The notes beneath the pieces are model-generated. The model saw only the letters and a list, made by a program, of their open reading frames with translations, was not told the origin of the DNA and did no database searches. Shown piece after piece: positions 46,626-58,116 of a stretch of 64,000 nt of DNA; position 1 is the first letter of the stretch; each line of letters begins with the position of its first letter. A program made the position numbers and the translations under genes. This DNA comes from Juglans regia (taxonomy: Eukaryota; Streptophyta; Magnoliopsida; Fagales; Juglandaceae). The DNA lies in the NCBI RefSeq assembly GCF_001411555.2, contig NC_049907.1:8192243-8256242 (forward strand), read 5' to 3'.

Positions 46626-47299
46626 ATTTTCCATTTTTAAATGGTATGTAAGAATATGAAACTTAAATATAAATTTTTTTAATATTCTACAGAAGCAACT
46701 ATCGTAAACCGTGTTAATTTCTTACATATTCTATTTTTATTTTTACACCATTACCAATTTGAAGCTTTTTTCTAAGCTCCCCTAATCTCGCTAGGTTCCA
46801 GATTGGGAGTGACTGGGGTCGGGGGCGGGTTTTTCCTTCTCATCTCGGGGGCGAGGTACCTTGCCCCGCATGCTGGGGGCCGGGGCGGACTCCCAATTTG
46901 TCCAGCCCATCACCCACTTCAATAATGGATTACCTTCTATTAAGCTAAAAAATTATTCTAAACCCAAAATTGATCAAAAATACATTTGGAGACTCAAATT
47001 ATATATTTAAATTTGCTAGTACATATCTTGTGTAAGTTGTAGTGTAATACAAGAGTATCACATTGCTTAAGTATGAAACTTGTATTGTCAATACACTCTA
47101 TAAAAGGGTCACCCTACGACATTACAATTTACATAAAGTATTAAGTAAAAATTCTACTTAATACATATTGCTATATATAAATATAGTAAAAATAATAAAT
47201 ATTTATATATTTAAAAAAAAAAAAGATTCACGGTAAGGAAGCGTGGAGTGCTAAAATGATTGAAAGTGATTGGCTAGGACACATTTTGGCCTCGAATAT
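46626..47299. other. Gene-free stretch
   Basis: Positions 46800-46900 are GC-rich (GGGGTCGGGGGCGGGTT, CGGGGCGGACTCC), resembling relics often seen in plant TEs; no element could be defined. Confidence 0.4.
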
Positions 47300-47520
47300 T
47301 TCTCAAAGAGTACTGCTAGGATGCCGCCTAGTAATGACCGTTGGGCACGCCCCTAGGCAAAATCAAATGTTCTATTTTTTTTTTCTTTTTCATAATTTTT
47401 TAACATTTTTAATAAATAAATAAAAATATATCAATACATTAATAGTCACTTCTTTAATTAGTAAGCAAAAAAAAATTAAATACATTAGTAGTCACAATGA
47501 GGAGACATACTAGCATTATT
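47300..47520. mobile_element. MITE, family B
   Basis: It starts AAAGAGTACTGCTAGGAT, like the 46278 element (AAAGAGTACTGCTAAAGC), and shares TAGTCACTTC and AAATACATTAG words with 3490-3735. Confidence 0.6.
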
Positions 47521-48179
47521 CTTTCTCAAATAATTATCCTTTTATTTTTCGTTATTTTTTTGTTGCCGTAAATTTGTCCTTCTTGAGTTACCAATAATAA
47601 TAATAATATGCAGTTACGAACAACAATAATAATAAGGACTTGTTTAGAAATAAATCTCATCACAAAATTCTCATTTCATTTCATTTCATTTCATCCGATC
47701 ACTTTAAATTGTTTTGCTTCTTGCAAAAGTGAAGTTTTCTCAAAATAAAATAATTAAAAGATTTTAAATTGCTGTTCGTGCTGCTTATTTACTTGCAAAA
47801 TATTAATGTTATTGAGATATCCATATTTTAAAACTTGAATGAAAATAATTTTAGGTGTAGAGCAAAACAAATAAGATAAGGAATAATAATACGATTGATG
47901 TAACAAAAGGCTTTCTTGAGTACCTTTCCCTTTAAAGTAACAAAAGCACTGTATCCTTATCCGGCCTCCCTGATCAGATTATTACAAGTACAACGCTTTG
48001 GTAAGTTGAAAGGACAAAACACAGGCTCTTAAACAACTATTCTGGTTTACTTTTATCATTAATTAATTAAAACTCGTCCAACATACAAGGCAAGGCAGGC
48101 ACATTCAAGAAGAGGATAGCAGCCGCTTATGAACAGTGGTTAATTGGAGATCAACCACGACTTGAAATTGCTTCATTCT
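47521..48179. other. Downstream flank of SEC11 with a family A fragment
   Basis: Positions 47640-47700 carry TTGTTTAGAAATAAATCTC and repeats of TTTCA, a worn family A MITE end. The final part is probably the SEC11 3' UTR. Confidence 0.4.
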
Positions 48180-51100
48180 TCAATCTTTCGATGTTATGAC
48201 GAGCAACCCCAATGCACCAATAAGAATATACTGCAACAGAGAAATGGCACATATGACTTCCCATACAAAACCAAATCAGGTACCAGAGGAAATGACTCTA
48301 AATCCACAGTTACAGATAAATGGAAATTACCAAAACTAAGCAAAAAGGGTTTAAATCAAACCTTGATAATTGGCTTTTCAGTCATGATAATCGTCACCCA
48401 GCCAACATAAGGTAGGAACCTGCCAGCAACATAAATGTAATCTAATAAGCAGTATGAAGATCTATTTTTCAAATTTGAGGGAAAAAAAGGTGCATCCTCT
48501 TTTTATTTTTTTATTTTGGATTCACTCTTTCAGCATGCTATTTTATCAAGATATTTTATTGAGTTTTGGAAAGAGAAAAAGTTGAATAAAAAATTATAAA
48601 ATTAAAATATTGTTAGAATATTATTTTTTAATATTATTTTTGTTTTAGAATTTGAAAAGGTAGAATTGTTTTTTTAATTTTGTTTGAAAGTTTGAAAAAA
48701 TTGTAATGGTTAGGTAATGATTAGATGAAAAAGTTAAAGATTTAAAATTAAAAAGTGTTTGTGTTTGAGTGATGTTTAGAAAAGAGATGAGATGAGATAG
48801 GTTGGATATGGGTTCCAAACAAGACCTAAATGATAATTTCAGAACCATGATACATCCAAATTGCCCTAGAAATATACCGTCTGGGGAGGATGGTGGTGTG
48901 TATATGCGTGCTGGTGCATTACAATGACTTCATGCATCACATGGTGTACATGGCAACATTGCATAGTTCTCCACGCTAACATGGTGCAAGTATAAGCCAA
49001 AAACATTCAAAAGATGAACAGTATTGCCAGAGTTTTTACCCTACAGCTCTGCCCACTATATGGTGCTGTTGAAGCCAGAGCTGGCGATGAGCATACAAAA
49101 CCCTGTCATCATCCTTGTTACTATCTCCTGAGATGGACAATAATTCATAACAATGGAAGAACATTAGCATTATGGCAGATGATTCACAAAAAATACACCA
49201 GGCAATGTTATAATACAACTTGGTGGGTTTGGATAGACAGTTCAGATGACATGACATGAGATGTTTTGTTGAAAGTTCAATTAAATATTATTATAATATT
49301 ATTTTTTGATATTATTTTTATTTTGGAATTTGAAAAAGTTGAATTGTTTAATATATTTTTGTATGGGAATTTGAAAAAGTTATAATGATGAGATGAGATG
49401 AGATGAGATGTTTTGTATATCCAAACTCACCCTAACGTGTTCAAATACAGCGAGAGAGAGAGAGAGAGAATGAATTATGTGCTATGAAAAACCCATGAAC
49501 AATGACACAAGACCACCTCCACTTGTAACCCCCACTACGACCCTGAGAGGTTATATGGACCAGCTCACTAAATTCCAAACAAAATTGTTTAATTTTCCAA
49601 AATCTGGCACCTTTTGTAAGGACATCAACCTCGCCAGTATCTTGCCTTTCATGGACCTGTAAGAACAATAAACTAATTAGACTCACTAAACAACACTGAT
49701 CATAACTCATTCATCTCACTAAAGAAAAGGCAAAAGCTCAGTAACAATGGAATGTGCAAAATGTCACTTTCAGTTAACTCCCAACAATTCTTTCTGCCTG
49801 AATGCCAAAAAAAAATGTCTCAATTGCACTCCTAGAAATTAATTGCAGTCCAGTTTTCTCCTGTCATGCAACATATCTTGTTTCACAATCCCAAAATCTC
49901 CTGACAAGAAATCTTTTTAAAACTAATTTCATAAGCAATTATAATGCCACAGACTGTATCATTTGTTTGGTGCATTATGGCTTTTTTTGGATAGGTACGC
50001 ATAAAGAGAAGACCCAGCACTGTACTTAAGTGACTGTGCTATACAAGGACAGAGTTAACGTATCACAAACTGACTCCACATGCCACCCCAGTCAATTTGG
50101 CTTTCTTCCAAGTATCTCCCAACCCCAATTATTTAAGAAAATTAGGTTCAGTTACGAAAATATAGTTACTTACCAAAAAAAATGAACCCATAAACCAACC
50201 CAAGTTAATTGGAATTAAGGCTTAGTTAAGTTGAATTGAGCATCTGCTAAACAAGAAAAAAAGGGGCTGGGATGAGGGGAGTTTTTCAATAACCGAGAGA
50301 AGTTACCAAGTAAGTCAAAATTAACAGGAGCAAAAAAATGGGATTATCTTCATTTGAACTGAGGGCTAGTGGTGGTAACAAAATTCATTTTAAAGGGAAC
50401 AAGAACTACAGAGTCAACCCTATGAGCAATAGCAAACATTCTATGGGTGTTACTCTATACCAAGAATGCAGATCAAAGCATCTCATGTTTTCATACATTC
50501 ACCTAGCCCAATATTTTTGCCAAATTAAGCAGAACATTACATGCCACTAAGCACCATCATCTACATGGGTCAGGTGTCGACAGATGAATTAAAGCATCCA
50601 ATTGAGCACTTTTGTTGGCTAATTTCGAATACACAGGATCTAACATACTTACTGTTGGGGAAATCAACACAGCGGAATAAGTAAAAGCAGAAATAAAAGA
50701 GTACACCCACGCACTCAGTGACATCAAGAATTTAACGTGGTTCGGCAATTGCCTACGTCCACAGAAAAGAGCTTCACTAATAAATAGTATAACACAAGAA
50801 AATATTATAGAGGAGGAGGATCACACTCCACTCAACTCAACTCTCTTCTTTTCTCTCAGAGCTCTCCCGACTCTCTCTCTTTTCTTTTCTCCTTGGGTGT
50901 GTCTGAGGCTCTCGCTGAGAGCCTCAATTTATAGGTAAACATATATCGCCTACCTATATGAATGCATTTATGCATTCAATATGTAACTGCAAATGCAGTT
51001 ACTTGTTGAGCGCTGAGCAGCCGTTGTTGACTGCTCAGGCTCGGCATGGATTTCATCACTTACAAGTCAATAGTTGAACACGTTAGAGACCAACTTTAAG

Positions 51101-53125
51101 TCTACTTATACTCAATAAGAGTACACTAAGATGGAGATCTCAGTGAGCATTACAATAACATTTAATCACAATATTTCATCGAAGTCAATCATATAAGGTC
51201 TGCATAAAGTGTTTACCTTAATTACACGATGGACAATTGGAATGTCGCGACCCTGAAAAATTATATAAATTAAACAGGAAAATTATATATTATCACAAAG
51301 AAGAAAGAAAAAGGGAGAGAAGGAGAAAGAAAGCATCACATCTCAAGAACATAAATAATTACATAGACATTCATGCATGCTAAAACACTGCAAAATAGGA
51401 GAGAAATATTATCTTCATAAAAATAAAGATTTAATTGGCTTGCAAACCTTAGATTTTGCAGGTCAAAGTTGGTATTTACACAATGAACCAACTATAATGC
51501 ATGTAAACTAAATAGTGCTTTATCTGGCCAAGAAAGAGTATAAAAGCAAATGCCACTTGCCCGTCAAAGGGAATCTCCCAGATCCTGTGTAAAAATATAT
51601 AATTTATTCTTTGAGTGGGGCACATGGCTCAACAAGAATCAGTTCTTTAATATATACTCAAAAGATGTCCAAAACTCAGGTAAGACATGCCTGATAAAAA
51701 GCAATACAAGTAAAAATTGATCAAAACTTAAGAAATTCTTCTGCCCAACCTTATAACACCATATCTTACAAAAATTGCCCAGGGGATGCTTTAAAGTTAG
51801 CTTCATTTTATGGTAATATCATTAGTTACATGATTTCTTCTCAGTTGGAGAAAAGGCATACCCCTTCAGCTGCTCTATCTGATCCTTTTATTTATTGGAT
51901 GTCTATACTGCGATCAGCATGACTAGGTAGACAACAAATGTGTAACGTCCCAATGGAAGGCCCAAAACCACATGGTCTATACTCCAAAATGACTACTCAA
52001 TGATACAATTGGAGCCCCATTGGAACCTTATAAAGAGCAAGAACTTCTCCTTCCCAAACAATGTGAGATCTCATACATCACCTACCTATCCTTATCCTTA
52101 TCATATGAGGTATCACAAAATGAAGACCCAACTGCATCATAACTATTCACTTCCTAAATGAAGCAATTATGCTAGTCCTCCATGTTCTGCGGATTAAAAA
52201 TGGAGACGGTTCTACCCAGTGTGTTCGCTACTAGTTTAGAACCCTATCAACACTGTACAAACAAACCAAAAATCGTAATGAACTAAACTATGCAAAATAA
52301 AGGAAAAAAATTTAAAACAAACTTACATCAACATTGAAAACAACAATCTCCCCTGCACGAATAGGATCTTTGCTCATGTGTAAGAACAAGATGTCTCCCT
52401 GCAATAGGTTATAGTTTGTTAAGCAACTCAAGAAGCCAAGAACAGGATTGAACATGTTTATAGATACGTTTAAGATGGTACATTGCATGCATTTATGCAA
52501 TGGCTTTCTCCCCCTTTGCCTTCTCATCGTAGAAACCAATTTTATGTGAATATACTTTGATAAAAAATGAAATAAGAAATGAGAATAGAAGAGATTTTTC
52601 TTCTCTTCCTTCTTTAATAATAGTATAGGGTATTACGCAATTATTGCAGAAGTAGTTTTACGAGAAAAAAGTAAAAATTCTAGATTCCAAGACACACCAA
52701 AACTACTCGATAAACACCATACTTGGATAAAAATAATTGAAACCTCCACACATTCGATTCACTTACCCTCTTGAAGCCAGGTTCCATGCTTTCAGAAAGT
52801 ACAACAACAACAGGGGACTCACTGCCAGTGATACACATCAATGCCTTCCAAATTATTAATGCAGAAGTAACAATCATGCCTGGTGCAAAAGCATAACAAC
52901 TATGTAAAGGAATTTTATGCAGAGAGGTTAGGAAACAACATCGACACTATGACGCCGTATTTTGTTCTGGGAAAGCAATGAAATAATGAGGAAAATGCTT
53001 AGAACTATCAAAAATTGAACGAGGTAATCATTTTATATTGCCTTTGCACATAGTTCAAAACACTAACTCGATCGGCACCCATCAAGTTATTCCCAAGCTT
53101 TAATATAAAAGCTTAACATTACTGA

Positions 53126-53157
<32 letters not shown>

Positions 53158-53623
53158 TGTAAAAGCTACACATATCACGCAAAATATAAAACCAGTACGC
53201 TGTCTGTCTTCCTATTCTTCTGCTTTTCCTTATTTTATTAAGCGTTTTTTGAGTTGGCATTCAAAAAGCGGACCAAGCCCGTGACTTTATATTCCAAGTA
53301 TGAATTATCAGACGTAATACAACACCTAGACGTGCTTCAAACCAGTAAGTTAAATGTATAGACACAGTATACATCATTCAAAGCTTCAATTTTTAATTTA
53401 TTCCCCACATTTTCTTAGCACCTGATCGAACAGAGCATAGTCCAATAAGTTCCTCATGCAACACGATTTGAAGCACATGCTTTTTTTAAATAAAGGTATA
53501 GAAGGACGTATAGCTACAGAAATACGTATAGATATGAGTGTAGAGGGGGGAGAAAAAGAGAGAAGGGAGAGAACCGAGAGTGATGGCCTTGGTGAGGGTC
53601 TGAAGGGATTTGATAGAGCCCAT
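48180..53623 (-). CDS. SEC11: Signal peptidase complex catalytic subunit SEC11
   Basis: This ER-membrane serine protease removes signal peptides from secretory proteins. Eight exons join in frame: 53623-53575, 52879-52767, 52398-52327, 51252-51217, 49656-49611, 49127-49040, 48419-48362, 48230-48180 (513 nt, 170 residues), all with GT-AG introns. Exon 1 gives [16 protein letters not shown]. Exon 2 gives the membrane anchor [14 protein letters not shown] and the catalytic serine box [15 protein letters not shown]. Exon 3 gives [17 protein letters not shown]; exon 4, with the catalytic His, [12 protein letters not shown]; exon 5, [16 protein letters not shown]; exon 6, the Asp-containing [19 protein letters not shown]; exons 7-8, [16 protein letters not shown] and [15 protein letters not shown]. 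Length is close to the family's usual 165-180. Two oddities: SESMEP where SGSMEP is nearly universal, and exon 6 diverges from the usual GDNNYGDDR. Introns carry MITEs and solo LTRs. It appears intact, but a diverged or decaying paralogue is possible. Confidence 0.9.
48553..48828. mobile_element. MITE, family A, in SEC11 intron 6
   Basis: It contains AAAATATTGTTAGAATATTA and AATATTATTTTTGTTTTAGA, then GAGATGAGATGAGATAGG, ending GGGTTCCAAACAAGACC. The left end is worn. It lies between SEC11 exons 6 and 7. Confidence 0.6.
49224..49433. mobile_element. MITE, family A, in SEC11 intron 5
   Basis: The ends GTGGGTTTGGATAG and TATCCAAACTCACC are inverted. The right part carries GATGAGATGAGATGAGATGA and the core is AATATTATTTTTTGATATT. 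It is one of the best preserved copies. Confidence 0.78.
50653..51058. mobile_element. Solo LTR, 406 bp, in SEC11 intron 4
   Basis: It begins TGTTGGGGAAATCAACACAG and ends GGATTTCATCA (TG...CA), flanked by the perfect 5-bp target duplication CTTAC at 50648-50652 and 51059-51063. Internal words such as AACGTGGTTCGGCAATTGCC are familiar from plant Copia LTRs (memory). No internal retrotransposon domain follows, so the element recombined to a single LTR. Confidence 0.85.
51253..51940. other. SEC11 intron 3 sequence
   Basis: Intron sequence between exons 4 and 3; no embedded gene recognised in this part. Confidence 0.5.
51941..52117. mobile_element. Solo LTR or TRIM LTR, 177 bp, in SEC11 intron 3
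   Basis: It begins TGTAACGTCCCAATGG and ends GAGGTATCACA, so the ends TGT and ACA are inverted, and it is flanked by a 5-bp target duplication AAATG at 51936-51940 and 52118-52122. It contains CAATGTGAGATCTCATACA, typical of small plant LTRs. It has no coding sequence. Confidence 0.8.
53137..53158. repeat. (TA)n microsatellite in SEC11 intron 1
   Basis: About 11 TA units. Confidence 0.85.
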
Positions 53624-54072
53624 TGTCTCACCTATCCACCCCATTTCCCTTTTCTTTTTTCTTATCCAAAGTCTTCTCTCTCTCTGTCTCTGCGATCACT
53701 TACACCGCAACGATTCTCTCACGTCTTCACTCTTCTCTTCTTTCTTTTCTTTAGCCCGGAGAGTTACTTGACCGCTGCTTCTTCGAATGGCCGTCTGTTT
53801 CTTGCTTCTTCGTTTTCTTTCATTTTTGAAGATTGCTGACTTGGCAGACCTATCAGCAGCTGCCAAGTCAGGAAGCTATCGAGTCAGTCATTTTATTTAT
53901 AAAAATATAATAAAATATAAGAAATAAAATGACTCCATATCCAAGAATCAACACTAGTCAACCTGTCCCCAACACCCCCAACCCCAATTCATTCAGCCAA
54001 CCTTTACAGAAACAATTTTCGATGACCCTACGATTAGAAAATTCTCTTCAATAAATATGCTCAAAAGGCGAA
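53203..54072 (-). repeat. SEC11 promoter-exon 1 arm, duplicated inverted at 40195-41128
   Basis: It covers the start of intron 1, exon 1, the CT-rich leader and about 450 bp upstream. The leader includes (CT)n near 53675-53690. A 127-codon plus-strand frame (53456-53839) is a shadow. Confidence 0.8.
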
Positions 54073-54953
54073 ATTTATTCTTGAAGAATGGATTCGAAGG
54101 GCCTGTAAAAGATTCTCTAATATAATAATAATAAAAATACTTTGAGTCTTGAATTTAAAATTTAAAAAATTTTTAAAATTTTTTAATGATATTGTGAATA
54201 TTTTATTTTTTTAAAAAATATTTATGATGATTAAAAAGTACATAAAATAAATAAATAAAAATGCGAGATGTACAGTTCGGAAAGTGTATTCAAAACCTTT
54301 TTTCGGAAAGTGAAATGCCGCTCTAAAAATATATATATGACAATAAAAATAAAATAACAACACGAATAATAATAATAATATTGAACAATATTACTATTTT
54401 TTCCATTCAACCAAAAAGGGACAACAATAATACAATTATATATCTACTGTGTTTTTTTTTGGATACATGGGAAGGAGGATTCGATCATTGGTTCTTTTAA
54501 TAAGAAATCAAAGCGTGCCAATTGATCCAAAGGATCTTGACAAAAAACAAAAAGATGTTGAACATCTAATAAATCAGTACTGAGAGCACAAAATAGAATT
54601 ACAAGTTCCAGATCAAGGGGGGAGAAAATATAAGCCAAATAATCCTTTGCTGAATATGAATGATCTACATTTATAAATCACTAAAACAAAACTGGCTGCT
54701 AAAAACCATCGCCACAGTCATCGTCTTAATTATTTGCATAAAGGTTTGTTCTCGACCCAAAATCCAATCCTTCACGATGGCACTGCAGACAAAAGAAGAG
54801 GTTTAAAATTCAGAAATAAGGGATCAAAATAACAGCTGCAGATGCTCTTGTGGCATGCATCCAATCTAACTAACTTATTCAACATAAATTTTTCTTTTAA
54901 ATCCAATCTTAACAGTATTTTTGGTTGAGTGCTAAAGATTTTCTTACTATAAG
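54073..54953. other. Gene-free stretch between SEC11 and the helicase relic
   Basis: Positions 54150-54250 share AAAATATTTATGATGATTAA with the Helitron at 35161-35955. The rest is unremarkable. Confidence 0.4.
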
Positions 54954-57784
54954 TTAAGTATCAATTTGCTTGGGAAGCTCCTTTATGTCCACCTCAAACC
55001 TTGATTGAACCTGAAAAACAAAATGGTAAACTCTGAAATCAACATGAAAGCGTAACTGAAAGGAAAACAAAAAGATGATAATTTGAAATGACTAAGCCCC
55101 GGTTTGGATTGGAAACTCATCTCATCTCATCATTACAACTTTCCTAAATTCTTATACAAAATATAATAAACAATTCAACTTTTTCAAATCTCAAAACAAT
55201 AATAATATTAAAAAATAATATTTTAACAATATTTTATTCAATTGATCTAAAATCATCTCAACTCATCTCTAAATCTACACGGGACCTATTGCCTGATTAA
55301 GGACATCTGAGTCGCCAGCAGATGAGACAAATGTAATTGCAAGCCCCTTGGTCCCAAACCTACCAGCCCTTCCCACCTGTGGAGATGAAGTTATGGCAAC
55401 CCCAGGTGACAGAAGGGAGCAAATTCAGTTACAAACTAGTGACAATACCGACAAAAAAACACAGATCATTGGAAGTATGAAAGTACCCTGTGTAAGGTAT
55501 GTATCAGTAGAATCTGGCATGTCATAGTTGATAACAATGTTAACACGCTCAATATCAATCCCCCTTCCATCTAAGTCTGTTGCAACGAGAATTCTTGATT
55601 GCCCCTCCTTGAAATTCTTGTAACGTTTCAACCTGAAGAAAATCAATACAGAATCAACCACCAACTAAGCCACTCACTCCACCGAGCAAAAAAGATAAAA
55701 GTGGATTTCAATATCCCTTACTACCAACAAAACTACTCTCTGCCAAGTAAAAAGATACAAGTCTCTCTCATTATCTAAAATTTTGATGCTAGCAATCTGA
55801 TCATTAAAAAATGCTAGATAAAATTATGATCGAAAAGGAGTATAATAAACAAGGAAATAAAACATTTATGGAGGAATACATTAGCTGGAACCGAGAATAC
55901 TGACAACATAGGGTTGGGGATCAATGGTGGGTGTAAAAAATCCAACCAAATACAGTTTCGACCAACACCCTCCCGATAAGTACCCTTTCTTTCCCTCCTC
56001 AACTCCTAGACTTGCGCCGATTCTAACCTGAACCAAAACAAAACCCAAAACACCCTCTCTCTTCACTGCTCCCATTTGGAAACCTCTCCCACGTGTCCAC
56101 CAGATTAGCTACTTCTCACAAGTTAGCAATAGTGATCTACCGGCTTTCATAAAAGTAATCACATTGGCAAAACCCAATGTGTCCATTTGCCTCCCTCTCA
56201 CCCCTTTCTTTTCCACTCAATATGGTGGGCCCAAAGGAAGGTTTTACAAACCTTTCCTCCTGAGCCATTCCTGAATGAATGCAGATAGAGGGAAAGTTAC
56301 AATCCTCAAGCAACTTGTTCAGCTCAGCTGCTCTGTGGACACTTTCAACAAAAATGACAACTTGATTGAAGTCCAATGCATCAAGAAGATCATTCAATTT
56401 GCGGTTTTTCTCTGCTTCTTTCAATAAAATGTAGTGCTGCGCACAGAGAGAGAGGACAGGCATTAGTTGATGAGCAACAAGCAGTCAACTGATGAAAGAA
56501 ATATTGCAACAATGTGTTGAAGATACCTGTACAAGACCATGAAGAGTCAACTTGGTCTCATCATCAACATAAATCCCCATTGGCTGTAACATTAGAATGA
56601 ACCAATATCCTCACTTAGGCCCACAAACACTATCGCTAAATTAAATAGCCAAAAGTGTCAAGGATAGGATTGCACCCACAGAAAGAAGTGAAAAACAAGG
56701 AGAAATGAAGTGCTAAAATCATTGCACGTACTGCAAGTTCTGGGCATAATTACCTTCCCAATGGCAAGGGAAAATAAGAACCAAGCCACAACAGTACGAT
56801 TGATACATAACCAGCAAAGCAAACACATTACAGGGAAAAGATATCAAAACTTCGAATTTTTATTACCACCAAAGAAAAGATGATGGTACTACCTCTTGCA
56901 TAAATTTTTTGCACACAGGACGAATCTCCTTAGTTACTGAAAACATCATTACTTGCTTGTCATGAGAAGTCATCTTGAAGATTTCCTGCACATCTCTCCT
57001 CATGACTGTAAAAGATACAAGCATGTGGAGCACAAAAAAGAATACATAAGAAAACCATTTACAGTTAACTAAATAATAGATAGAGTAACTGAAACAAGAT
57101 AATTGCAAAAAGATTCAGATTTCAGAATACATAAACAAGGGGCTAAGAGATGAAGAAGAATAAGAAGATGATCATACCTAGTGATTCTAGCATCTTATCA
57201 CACTCATCAAGAATGAAATGCCTCAGATTCTTTAACCCAAGATCTTTATCCCTGGCTAGAGCCAAGATTCTTCCAGGTGTTCCAACAACAATGTGAGGGC
57301 ATTCATTTTTCAACATATCCTTGTGAATCTTAATATTGACACCACCATAGAAGACAACAACCCTGATGCCGGGCAAATAGGTACCTGAACCTCTCAAATT
57401 CATGACAAATCTGTAGAAGTTATAAGAAAAAGAGAAGATATTATTACTATGTAAAACTACAACACTGAAAATCTCTCTAAAAATTCCAACATTGAGATAC
57501 ATGCACATGCAAAAATCATTTTTTGGATTCCATAGCACCACCGAGGGGCACTTATCAACTATAAGAATCAGTTGACCTACCTGGTAAGCTAGTTCTCTTG
57601 TGTGGCAAAGAACAAGAGCTGAAACTTGACCAGCAACAGGTTCAATCTGCTGAAGAGTGGAAAGAATAAAGACAGCAGTTTTCCCCATCCCAGATTTTGC
57701 TTGACAGATGACATCCATTCCTAGAATAGCTTGGGGGATGCACTCATGTTGCACTAGTGAAGAATTCTTCAAATAAAATTGCAC
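54954..57784 (-). pseudogene. UAP56-like DEAD-box RNA helicase pseudogene
   Basis: The family (UAP56/Sub2; plant RH15 and RH56) unwinds RNA in splicing and mRNA export. Eight exon remnants: 57784-57581 ([18 protein letters not shown], motif I AKSGMGKT), 57410-57178 ([26 protein letters not shown]), 57005-56893 ([16 protein letters not shown]), 56583-56527 (PMGIYVDDETKLTLHGLVQ), 56436-56252 ([27 protein letters not shown]), 55632-55487 ([19 protein letters not shown]), 55376-about 55288 ([19 protein letters not shown]), 55010-54954 (FEVDIKELPKQIDT, stop). Lesions: the N-terminal domain start is missing, one base is inserted after ICHEFERF in exon 2, six bases are lost so motif III SATLSKE reads SVTKE, one base is inserted before the HRVGRAGR codons, and the donor after the seventh exon reads GC with a MITE right behind it. 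Introns are kept, so it is a duplicated gene, not a retrocopy. Confidence 0.9.
55096..55287. mobile_element. MITE, family A, in the last intron of the helicase relic
   Basis: The left end is CCCCGGTTTGGATTGG, then CTCATCTCATCTCATC and core AATATTTTATTCAATTG; the right end reads CTCATCTCTAAATCTACACG. It lies directly against the damaged donor of the preceding exon. Confidence 0.68.
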
Positions 57785-58006
57785 CAGACGAATCCTCAGT
57801 AAGTATTAATGACCGTCCAGGTCCTTTTAATGGAAATCTTTAGCAAACCAGTTTTCTGGCCCAAATCATGAATATGGTAGTAGTAATTACCTGCAAGACA
57901 TCAAGTACATCGAAAAAAACCATGTCAGCACACGTAATATGCAAGATAGGACAAGATGCAGCAAGCATGTAAGTAAACAGAACATCTCAATTCTTCAGTC
58001 AGATAA

Positions 58007-58082
58007 TGTAACAACCCGACCCTAAGATTAGGATATAAGATAAGTTTTATGTATTTTTTTTTATATATAACTATAAATATTC

Positions 58083-58116
<34 letters not shown>

